Under the pieces are notes generated by a model. That model saw nothing but the letters and a program-made list of their open reading frames with translations, searched no databases and was not told the origin of the DNA. The translations under genes were made by a program, and so were the position numbers. From Stieleria bergensis (lineage in GTDB: Bacteria; Planctomycetota; Planctomycetia; Pirellulales; Pirellulaceae), in contig CP036272.1 of the NCBI GenBank assembly GCA_007745635.1, positions 5,117,498 to 5,181,497 of the forward strand: a stretch of DNA of 64,000 nt. The letters are read 5' to 3'. Below are positions 57,095 to 64,000 of the stretch, piece after piece (the stretch's first letter is position 1; each line of letters starts with the position of its first letter).

Positions 57095-58540
57095 CTATTG
57101 TTTGACAAAACGCTGTGCCGCCGAGTAGGCATTGTGTCCGGTGGATTTTCCCGGCAGAACGTCGGCTTGTTTTTCAGGAATGTGCTTGCGGTAAGCTTCC
57201 AGAATCGCCAATGCGTTCGCGTCCTTTGCCAGGTTGTTCCATTCGTGTGGATCAACTTGGTGATCGTACAGCTCTTCAGAACCGTCCAAGTACTGGATGT
57301 AGCGGTAGCGCTGAGAACGCACTGCGAAGTTCCCTTTGCCAAAGGAGCTTAACGCGATGTGCGGCCAGTCGGCTGCGGGATTGTTCAATAGCGGGACGAG
57401 CGAGTGGCCTTCTTGAGAATGATCGCGAGGCAGATTCGCCAAGTCCAACAAGGTCGGAAAAAGGTCCAGAAGCTGTGCTGGCTTCGGAGAGATTTGTCCG
57501 GCCCTGAATCCGGGGGCAGCGACAATCACGGGGACGCGTGTACCGTTTTCCCAGATCGTTCGCTTTGCCCAGCGCTGCTTTTCGCCGAGATGAAATCCAT
57601 GGTCTGAAAACAGTACCACAATGGTGTTGTCTTTATGTTCAGAGGCATCAAGAGCATCTAGCACCCTGCCCAGACAGTGATCCGCGAAGGCGACCGAAGC
57701 CAAGTAAGACTGAACGGCGTGCTGCCACTGCCCGGCAGAGGTCATCCATTGATGAGTCGGCGAAACATGCTTCTCGTTGGTCAGTGCGATCGCATAGGGA
57801 CTCAGGTCATCCCGATCGTTCTCTTTGACCAGTGGCAACTGAATCTGGTCTTGAGGAAACTTGTCAAACCATTTTTTGGGCGCGAACATCGGGACGTGAG
57901 GCCGGTAAAATCCGACGCCCATAAAGAACGGCTTCTCCAAGTCTTTTGGCATCGCGTTGAGTTGCTCAACAGCCCATGAGGCGATCTTATCATCAGGCAT
58001 GTCTTCATCGAGGTCGGGAAAGGCGCCCCAGTCCCAAAGTGGATGCCCGTGCGGCTGCGAGATTTTCTTCTTAGGCCGCGGGCCGAATCCACCCATGTTC
58101 CCGCCATACGTTTGGAAGAAACGCTGATCCCGAGTGTGGAACAGCTTTCCCACTGCTAGCGTTTGATAGCCGTGCTTTGCAAACCGCTCCGGTAGCGTGT
58201 CCAGATCCTGCAGCGCGGGAGCCTGCTGCAGATCGGGCGACAGGAAGTACACACCCGAGCTGTGTGGGTGCCGGCCAGTCATCAAGCTTGACCGCGAAGG
58301 ATTGCAAACCGGAGATTGACAATGTGCGTTGTTAAACAAGGTTCCCCGAGCAGCCAAACGATCGATGTTCGGAGTCTGCGCTTGAGGATGTCCGCCTTGG
58401 ACTCCCGTCCAGTCATTCAGATCGTCGATGGAAATCAACAACACATTGGGCTGCTTCTCAGCAGCCAGCACAAAGGATGTCGTCAAAAACAACATCGCAA
58501 ACAGAGCCAGCAAACGCTGGAACGGATAGCAAGAGATCAT
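57095..58540 (-). CDS. Exported sulfatase, iduronate-2-sulfatase-like
   Basis: From ATG 58540 the protein has 481 residues with a signal peptide (LLALFAMLFLTTSFVLA). Upstream in-frame starts to 58741 would place 67 non-conserved residues ahead of it. Landmarks are SIDDLNDWTG (metal Asp pair), the formylglycine motif CNPSR (Cys79), VGKLFHTRD, GFYRPHVPMFAPKKWFD and FSDHGFHLGEKQRWAK. The IDDLNDW and GFYRPHVP segments are typical of the iduronate-2-sulfatase subgroup, here presumably acting on a 2-sulfated uronic acid or similar sugar. It is followed closely by a second sulfatase of a different subgroup, so the pair may remove different sulfate groups from one polymer. Confidence 0.94.
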   Translation of the reverse strand: MISCYPFQRLLALFAMLFLTTSFVLAAEKQPNVLLISIDDLNDWTGVQGGHPQAQTPNIDRLAARGTLFNNAHCQSPVCNPSRSSLMTGRHPHSSGVYFLSPDLQQAPALQDLDTLPERFAKHGYQTLAVGKLFHTRDQRFFQTYGGNMGGFGPRPKKKISQPHGHPLWDWGAFPDLDEDMPDDKIASWAVEQLNAMPKDLEKPFFMGVGFYRPHVPMFAPKKWFDKFPQDQIQLPLVKENDRDDLSPYAIALTNEKHVSPTHQWMTSAGQWQHAVQSYLASVAFADHCLGRVLDALDASEHKDNTIVVLFSDHGFHLGEKQRWAKRTIWENGTRVPVIVAAPGFRAGQISPKPAQLLDLFPTLLDLANLPRDHSQEGHSLVPLLNNPAADWPHIALSSFGKGNFAVRSQRYRYIQYLDGSEELYDHQVDPHEWNNLAKDANALAILEAYRKHIPEKQADVLPGKSTGHNAYSAAQRFVKQ

Positions 58541-58974
58541 CAGTGTCAGTCTAAACAAGAGGGGAACGCAACGTCCTAAACGATCGGACGATAACCATGT
58601 GGATGACAATGACTGCAAACGACACCGCCAAGAACGTCTCACAACGGCTGGTCGGAATGCAGTTTGACACAACGTTTGGTAGCGTTTGATTCGGAGTCCA
58701 TCAGGGATTCTCATCGAGCCAGACAATTCTAATCCCTCCAACGGAAAGGGGGGACAGAATTAGGCGTTCTCGTCTCAATCGGATCCAAATCCCGGCGTGG
58801 TTGCATGATCACGTCGTAAAACGAATCGCTGGCCTGCTGAACGCCGAAGGGGTTCGATTTTCAAAGCCCAGGGTCGCGCAGCGCCCCACAGAGTTCGTTT
58901 TGAGGGTGGTTCCGAACTCAACTTGTCCCCTTTCAATGATCCCTTTCTTAGCGACATAGAAGCGTCACCGAAGT
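58541..58974. other. Intergenic region with possible dispersed repeat
   Basis: This stretch lies within the minus-strand cluster, between the DUF1501 gene and the first sulfatase. The part at about 58825-58915 (from CTGCTGAACGCCGAAGGGGT through TTTCAAAGCCCAGGGTCGCG) resembles a sequence that I remember as recurring between genes in planctomycete genomes. This cannot be confirmed from a single copy. A 60-residue open frame over it (58775-58957) is not called as a gene. Confidence 0.35.
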
Positions 58975-60402
58975 CTACGTCAGGATCTCATCAACAACGC
59001 GAGCTGACTCAACGCCGGTCAGTTTGAAATCCAACCCTTGGAAGCGGTAGGTGAACTTTTCGTGGTCGACCCCCAGCGTGTGGAGCGCAGTAGCGTGTAG
59101 ATCACGGACATGCACGGGATTTTCGACGGCGTTGTAGCTGAAATCATCCGTCCCCCCATAACTGTATCCCGGCTTGATTCCCGCTCCAGCCATCCAGATG
59201 GTGAAGCACCGGGGATGATGGTCGCGACCGGCTTGTGGCGATTTCCAGTCGCCTTGCCCATAGACTCCACGACCAAATTCACCACCCCAAATCACCAACG
59301 TCTCGTCCAACAGGCCACGTTGTTTCAGGTCCTTGACGAGCGCAGCGCTGGGTTGGTCGGTATCCACACATCGTGAAACGCACCACGAGCGAAGACGCGA
59401 ATGGTGATCCCAGTCGGGATGAAACAATTGAATGAAGCGCACACCACGCTCTGCCAAACGCCTAGCCAGAATGCAGTTGGCGGCATAACTGCCGGGGCGT
59501 CGGGAATCAGGGCCATAAAGCTGGAATGTCGAATCCGCTTCGTCACTGAGATCCGTCAGGTCTGGAATGCTGGTTTGCATGCGGAAGGCCATTTCGTACT
59601 GCTCAATCCGCGTTTCAATTTCCGGATCGAGAGTCTGCTGGTGTTTCTGACGATTCAGCACAGCTAGACCGTCCAACATTTCACGCCGCAATTCGCGTGG
59701 AAATCCATCGGGATCGTTCAGATAGAGCACGGGATCTTTTGCATTGCGAAGCTTTACGCCCTGATGCTTCGATGGCAAGAATCCGCTTCCCCAGTAATGA
59801 TCGTACAACGGTTGATCGCTGCCACGTTTCATCCGCGAAATCAGGACCACGTAGTCGGGCAGGTTGCGATTGATACTGCCCAAGCCATAACTGGCCCAAC
59901 ATCCAAAACTTGGGCGCCCAGGAATCTGATGACCGGTAAGAAACTTGGTCATGGCCGGAGCGTGATTGATCTCGTTGGTCACCATTGATTTGACCAAGCA
60001 GATTTCGTCGGCGATCGTTCCAAGATGCGGCAGCCACTCGCCAATCATCGCACCGCATTTGCCTCGCCGATGAAACTTCGCGACCGATGGCATCACCAGC
60101 TGCTTCTTTCCGGCGGTCATTCCCGTCAGTTTCTGACCTTGGCGAACGCTAGCGGGCAACTCTGTGCCGGCTAGCTTCTCTAAACCCGGCTTGTGATCAA
60201 AGAGTTCGATCTGCGATGGACCGCCAGACTGAGTCAGGAAAATGACACGCTTGGCGCGCGGAGCAAAGTGCGGCAACGAATGCTGCAGCTCGGCCGCCGC
60301 CAATTCGTCACCCATGATCGCACCTGCGGCAAGGGCGCCGAAATTCAAACCTGCCTGCTGCAGGAAGCCGCGGCGGGCAAGTTGCATTTGAGAATCACTC
60401 AC
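58975..60402 (-). CDS. DUF1501 family protein, Tat-exported
   Basis: This 475-residue protein is the second DUF1501 member of the window. The twin-arginine leader reads ARRGFLQQAGLNFG (9-22). Family segments include FLTQSGGPSQIELFDHKPGL, LFHPDWDHHSRLR, LVIWGGEFGRGVYGQGDW and GRDHHPRCFTIWMAGAG, parallel to those of the 6740-8188 protein. The GTG start at 60402 overlaps the stop of the DUF1553 gene by 8 bases (GTGAGTGA), a sign of translational coupling; ATG 60387 is an alternative. It acts outside the cytoplasm, with its partner and probably with the two sulfatases downstream. Confidence 0.92.
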   Translation of the reverse strand: MSDSQMQLARRGFLQQAGLNFGALAAGAIMGDELAAAELQHSLPHFAPRAKRVIFLTQSGGPSQIELFDHKPGLEKLAGTELPASVRQGQKLTGMTAGKKQLVMPSVAKFHRRGKCGAMIGEWLPHLGTIADEICLVKSMVTNEINHAPAMTKFLTGHQIPGRPSFGCWASYGLGSINRNLPDYVVLISRMKRGSDQPLYDHYWGSGFLPSKHQGVKLRNAKDPVLYLNDPDGFPRELRREMLDGLAVLNRQKHQQTLDPEIETRIEQYEMAFRMQTSIPDLTDLSDEADSTFQLYGPDSRRPGSYAANCILARRLAERGVRFIQLFHPDWDHHSRLRSWCVSRCVDTDQPSAALVKDLKQRGLLDETLVIWGGEFGRGVYGQGDWKSPQAGRDHHPRCFTIWMAGAGIKPGYSYGGTDDFSYNAVENPVHVRDLHATALHTLGVDHEKFTYRFQGLDFKLTGVESARVVDEILT

Positions 60403-63400
60403 GGGTCATCGCCTCATCAAGATTCAGTAACAAACTGGCAGTCGTCATCCAAGCGGCCGTGGCCGCAGCGACTTCGCGCGACGGCGATTCCTGCTGTCCA
60501 ATGGTTGTGTAACGGACCGCTTCGTCCACATGATCGCTGTAGTATTGCAGCGACCGAAACCAATACGCGTGAACCTGTTTGAGTTCCGCATCCGCTAACT
60601 TTCGTGACAGAACCCGCAGAGCCAGTGTTTGGAGGCCCTGCTGTAGCGGAGCGTACTGCCAGTGCTGTGCCTTCGTGTCGTCGAATTCTTCGTCGCGAGT
60701 GACAACCAGATCAGCCAACGCTCGCGACGCTTCCAGCATCGTGGTGTCGTTCATCAACGTTAGCGCATGCAGTGGCGTATTGGTGCGACGCACGCCGACT
60801 TCACACACGCGTCGCTGGGCACTGTCAAACAGGAAGGTCGGTGCGGCTGAGCGACGCCAAAACCCGTAAATCGTTCGCCGAAAACGCTCTGGCCCGACAC
60901 TCGGTTTGTAACTGAATCTTCCCATCGTGATCTCTGCCCAGACGCCTTCTGGTTGATAAGGCCGAACGGGCGGACCGCCAACAGCATCGTTTAAAAGGCC
61001 GGACACATGCAATGCGTTGTCACGGATCATCCAGGCAGGCAAACGGTGCCTCGGGGCTCTTGCCAGCAACCTGTTTTCAGGATCCATTTCGAGAAGCTGT
61101 TTCGTCACACTGCTGCGTTGCTGATACGTTTTGCTGGTCGCGATGAGCCTAAGAATGTGCCTGAGGTCCCAGTCGCTGTCGATCAGTTCAACCGCCAACC
61201 AATCCAACAGATCGGGATGCGTCGGCAGCTCGCTTTGCAGCCCGAAGTCTTCAGGCGTGCGAACAAGTCCCCGACCAAACATGAGCTGCCAGAGGTGATT
61301 CACCGTCACTCGGGCAGTCAGAGGGTTGTCCGCGTCCATCAACCATTTGGCCAAGTCCAGACGCGACGACGCTTGGTCCGCTGGTTGGTCTAACACGCTG
61401 GGGATAAAACCGCGACCGACTTTGTCACCTTTTGCATCCCAAACGCCTCGCTCAAGGACGTGCGTGTCGCGTGGTTTTTCACGCTCGGCAAGAACCATCA
61501 CGCTCCGCGGATGCGCCTCTTTCTTCACGGCTCCCAGTTGATTGTGCGCCAGAACGGCACGGTCCCGCTTCTGCTGGTAAACGACATCACCGAGAAGAAA
61601 CTGATCCAGTAGACGCTTACGCAGGCCACCATCTAATGTCTTTTGGGGTTCGCTCTTTAGGGACTTGATCAGGTCGGCGACGGGCGATGTTGCATCGATA
61701 TTAGTAACCGTCTGGCCAAGCTCACCGGTGACTGAAATGCGGAAGCGGCCGATGTTGGCGCTGCCATGCGTCGAACGGTGTCGCAGCAAAATAATGAATC
61801 GATCACCCGGTTCAATCGACCAGGGTTGGCCAAGCTGATACAACCCAACACGCGTCTCTTTGTCTTCGATGCCTTCGGTGGTCCATCCGTTGCGAGCGTC
61901 GTCGTTGAGCGTGTTGCCAATGCCCGAATACATTTTCGCCTCCCACTGTGTCTTCCGTGCCGGGTCCGCCTGGACGCTCGCAACCGCACGTGAGACGGGC
62001 ACCTGCTGCTCGGCTGGGCTGCCTTGCCTCTGCCCCATCGCAAGCACGCTGGTCAGCGCGAATTCGCCGTTGCCACTGCGTGCATACCGTCCGCCTTTGT
62101 GGGAATCATGTGGCATGACCTCAATCCGGAAACCGCTGACCTGCTTCATGTCTTGGGGGACCTGCAGCACGATCTTGTAGTCGTCCTGGAATGGATCGGG
62201 GCCAACAGTCTGAATCACATGCTCCGAATCGACCACAAACGTCGTTCCCTCAACGCTAGACACTTTCGGTGGCAGCGTGATCCACGGCTGGTAGTCTTCC
62301 GGAAGCTCCAAACGGAAAGCCTCTAGCCAGCGTTCAAAGCGTGCTTCGGCCAGCTTGCGCTCGGCATCGACCTTCACTTGAATTTGCTCTCGGTAGGCCT
62401 GCATCTCTTCAATTCGACCTTCGACCTGAGGCGAAGTGTATTTCAAATACGGTTTAGCGCCGCTACCGGCCCTCCCGTCCTCGTCGATGCTGTTGAAGAA
62501 AGCGAACAGCGAGTAATAGTCGTGCTGCGTGATCGGGTCGAATTTATGGGAGTGACATTGCACGCACCCCAACGTCAATCCAAGCCAGACCGTCCCGGTG
62601 GTATTCACACGATCGATCACATAATCGATGCGTGATTGCTCTGGATCACGGCCACCTTCACCATTGGTCATGTGGTTCCGATGAAAACAGGTGGCCAGTT
62701 TTTGCTCGGCAGTTGCGTCGGGAAGCAGATCGCCGGCGAACTGTTCGATCGTAAACTCATCGAATGGCTTGTTGTCGCGAAACTGCTGAATCACCCAATC
62801 ACGCCATGGCCAGTTTTGCCGCGTTGCATCCTGCTGGTAACCATCGGAGTCAGAGTACCGAGCGGCATCGAGCCACCACATTGCCATCCGCTCGGCATGG
62901 TGCGGCGATTGCAACAATCGATCGATTTCTGTCAACCAACGTTCGTCGGTCCACTCAGCGTTGTCCCGAAGCTCTTGTGGCGAAGGAGTCATGCCTGTGA
63001 GATCGAGGGACAATCGGCGCAACAATGTTGTCGGGGCAGCGGGTCGAGACAAACTCAAACCATCGCGACTCAATCGCTCCAATACAAAGGCGTCGATGGG
63101 ATGTTCCTTGCCGGAAGGCACATCGGGGCGTCTCAGTGCTTCAAACGACCAATGCTTCCCCCACTGGGCACCGTCCAAGATCCATTGACGAATCGCCTTT
63201 CGTTCCTGATCGCTCAGTGGCTTGCGATGCGAGTCGGTTGGCGGCATTCGCGCGTCTTCGTCGTCGGTAATGATGCGCCGCCACAATTCGCTCTCTTCTA
63301 ACTTCGCTGGGACCACAGCCGCATAGCCGCCTAGATCCGCCTTTGCGTCTGATTCTAGATCCAGCCGCAGATCGGCTTCCCGATTCTCTTCGTCTGGACC

Positions 63401-63553
63401 GTGGCAATGGAAACAGCGATCGGACAAAACAGGAAGCACCTCTCGCGAGAACGAGGTTTCATCAGCCCATGCCAATGCCGGACAGAGGAGCAGGACGAAT
63501 GCAACAGGGAAAATCGAAGAGAAGCGTTTTCCCGATGGGGGACTGTCGAACAT
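60395..63553 (-). CDS. Planctomycete cytochrome c / DUF1549 / DUF1553 (PSD1) protein
   Basis: This 1052-residue exported protein heads the minus-strand cluster. A signal peptide (FPVAFVLLLCPALAWA) is followed by a cytochrome c-like region with CFHCH (Cys47, Cys50, His51) and a Met ligand candidate (DARMPPTDSH). DUF1549 follows (WWLDAARYSDSDGYQ and CVQCHSHKFDP), then a beta-rich middle part, and DUF1553 (NPLTARVTVNHLWQLMFGRG, RTPEDFGLQS, RTNTPLHALTLMND). The architecture matches the 3504-6683 protein. One heme is expected. Electron transfer tied to polysaccharide breakdown has been suggested for the family but not shown. ATG 63553 precedes the signal peptide directly. Confidence 0.93.
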   Translation of the reverse strand: MFDSPPSGKRFSSIFPVAFVLLLCPALAWADETSFSREVLPVLSDRCFHCHGPDEENREADLRLDLESDAKADLGGYAAVVPAKLEESELWRRIITDDEDARMPPTDSHRKPLSDQERKAIRQWILDGAQWGKHWSFEALRRPDVPSGKEHPIDAFVLERLSRDGLSLSRPAAPTTLLRRLSLDLTGMTPSPQELRDNAEWTDERWLTEIDRLLQSPHHAERMAMWWLDAARYSDSDGYQQDATRQNWPWRDWVIQQFRDNKPFDEFTIEQFAGDLLPDATAEQKLATCFHRNHMTNGEGGRDPEQSRIDYVIDRVNTTGTVWLGLTLGCVQCHSHKFDPITQHDYYSLFAFFNSIDEDGRAGSGAKPYLKYTSPQVEGRIEEMQAYREQIQVKVDAERKLAEARFERWLEAFRLELPEDYQPWITLPPKVSSVEGTTFVVDSEHVIQTVGPDPFQDDYKIVLQVPQDMKQVSGFRIEVMPHDSHKGGRYARSGNGEFALTSVLAMGQRQGSPAEQQVPVSRAVASVQADPARKTQWEAKMYSGIGNTLNDDARNGWTTEGIEDKETRVGLYQLGQPWSIEPGDRFIILLRHRSTHGSANIGRFRISVTGELGQTVTNIDATSPVADLIKSLKSEPQKTLDGGLRKRLLDQFLLGDVVYQQKRDRAVLAHNQLGAVKKEAHPRSVMVLAEREKPRDTHVLERGVWDAKGDKVGRGFIPSVLDQPADQASSRLDLAKWLMDADNPLTARVTVNHLWQLMFGRGLVRTPEDFGLQSELPTHPDLLDWLAVELIDSDWDLRHILRLIATSKTYQQRSSVTKQLLEMDPENRLLARAPRHRLPAWMIRDNALHVSGLLNDAVGGPPVRPYQPEGVWAEITMGRFSYKPSVGPERFRRTIYGFWRRSAAPTFLFDSAQRRVCEVGVRRTNTPLHALTLMNDTTMLEASRALADLVVTRDEEFDDTKAQHWQYAPLQQGLQTLALRVLSRKLADAELKQVHAYWFRSLQYYSDHVDEAVRYTTIGQQESPSREVAAATAAWMTTASLLLNLDEAMTRE

Positions 63554-63623
63554 GGTAGGAATTCAATGAGGTGGGATGCTGAGCTCTTACTATAGCCGAA
63601 AATAGTTTGCTTGAGACCAACTC

Positions 63624-63869
63624 GTGAAGGATGATCGTTCGCCGTCCAACGCGACCTGTCAATTTCGTTCGACAGAAAGGAGATTGCTGATTGCTGACTT
63701 GATTCCTCCGGTTACACCTGTTGCGCCCCTCGCGGAACTTCATCCAGAGGCTGCCGAATCACTTGGTTCGATTCATGAACGAACCATCAGACGTATTCGG
63801 CGTACCCTGAGATCCGGAAAGGTCCCAACTGTTGTAAAAACTCTTGATGATCTCTCTGGTGATGACTGA
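63624..63869 (+). CDS. Small hypothetical protein
   Basis: This 81-residue open frame begins at GTG 63624 or a later non-ATG codon. An AAAGGAG sequence lies inside it at about 63676-63682, so the true start may be near 63690, giving about 60 residues. The C-terminal part is basic and helical (SIHERTIRRIRRTLRSGKVP) and could bind nucleic acid. I do not recognise a family and it may be a fragment. It is divergent from the DUF1553 gene. Confidence 0.3.
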   Translation: MKDDRSPSNATCQFRSTERRLLIADLIPPVTPVAPLAELHPEAAESLGSIHERTIRRIRRTLRSGKVPTVVKTLDDLSGDD

Positions 63870-64000
63870 GGTCGCCAGGGTGTAACCGGTGTGGCAGTGG
63901 TGATCGGCCAAGATTTCCACGCTGGACGTCTGGCAACAGCGAGGAAGTGACCCGCTGATTGTTAAAAGTTGAAGGATGGTCTCCCGGAAGGCAGAATTCT

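Noticed and set aside
58775-58957. Open frame of 60 residues between DUF1501 and sulfatase genes
   Set aside because: More likely part of a possible dispersed intergenic repeat than a gene; no ribosome binding site.
63870-64000. Right edge of the window as part of a further gene
   Set aside because: The remaining 130 bases are too short and show no recognisable motif on either strand.

Overview
The window looks like chromosomal DNA of a planctomycete, most likely a Rhodopirellula-like member of the Pirellulaceae. The evidence is two pairs of planctomycete-type cytochrome c/DUF1549/DUF1553 proteins with DUF1501 proteins, three formylglycine-type sulfatases, several secreted proteins of planctomycete type, moderate GC, loosely packed genes with long intergenic stretches, and few operons. 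I see no rRNA, tRNA, CRISPR array, complete insertion sequence or prophage.

Layout. 1-424 is a cut-off ORF whose first 44 residues look like a transposase OrfA helix-turn-helix. 888-3369 holds a secreted disordered protein, a secreted hydroxypyruvate-isomerase-like TIM barrel and an alkyltransferase-like DNA repair protein. 3504-8188 is the first DUF1553/DUF1501 pair. 8222-10098 holds three hypothetical genes, then a large acetylxylan-esterase-like hydrolase (10210-12261) and the topoisomerase IV pair parE/parC (12358-16804). 17557-20130 holds a Cys/Gly-rich secreted protein, a TPR-type protein and a WXG100-like small protein. 20203-23813 holds an NMT1/THI5-like lipoprotein and a LolC/LolD-like ABC pair. 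23947-28175 holds an iron-type alcohol dehydrogenase, serine acetyltransferase, a second Cys-rich (lipo)protein and a secreted hypothetical. 28329-33671 holds a sulfatase, a D-threonine aldolase/D-serine dehydratase-like enzyme and a membrane protein. A 1.4 kb stretch without a convincing gene leads to rpoB and rpoC (35096-43700), closed by a textbook terminator. 44076-55250 is mixed housekeeping: SDR, hflX, MaoC, FG-GAP protein, MazG-like, nagA/nagB, proB, purF and a CoA-binding protein. 55543-63553 is one minus-strand cluster: DUF1553 protein, DUF1501 protein and two sulfatases.

How the genes work together. The clearest functional unit is 55543-63553, probably a module for catabolism of a sulfated polysaccharide: a heme-containing DUF1549/DUF1553 protein, its translationally coupled DUF1501 partner and two exported sulfatases. 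nagB-nagA, with overlapping stop and start, form an amino-sugar pathway. rpoB-rpoC and parC-parE are the core information-processing genes.

The most unusual signals are non-coding. Three genes (ends at 8222, 23813 and 28329) have their stop codon inside the first unit of a short tandem array that runs on into the intergenic DNA, with units of 17, 17 and 28 bp. A perfect 26-bp palindrome at 27496-27521 carries both half-sites of the ParB site parS but with two extra central base pairs. The stretch before rpoB is unusually long and does not encode L7/L12.
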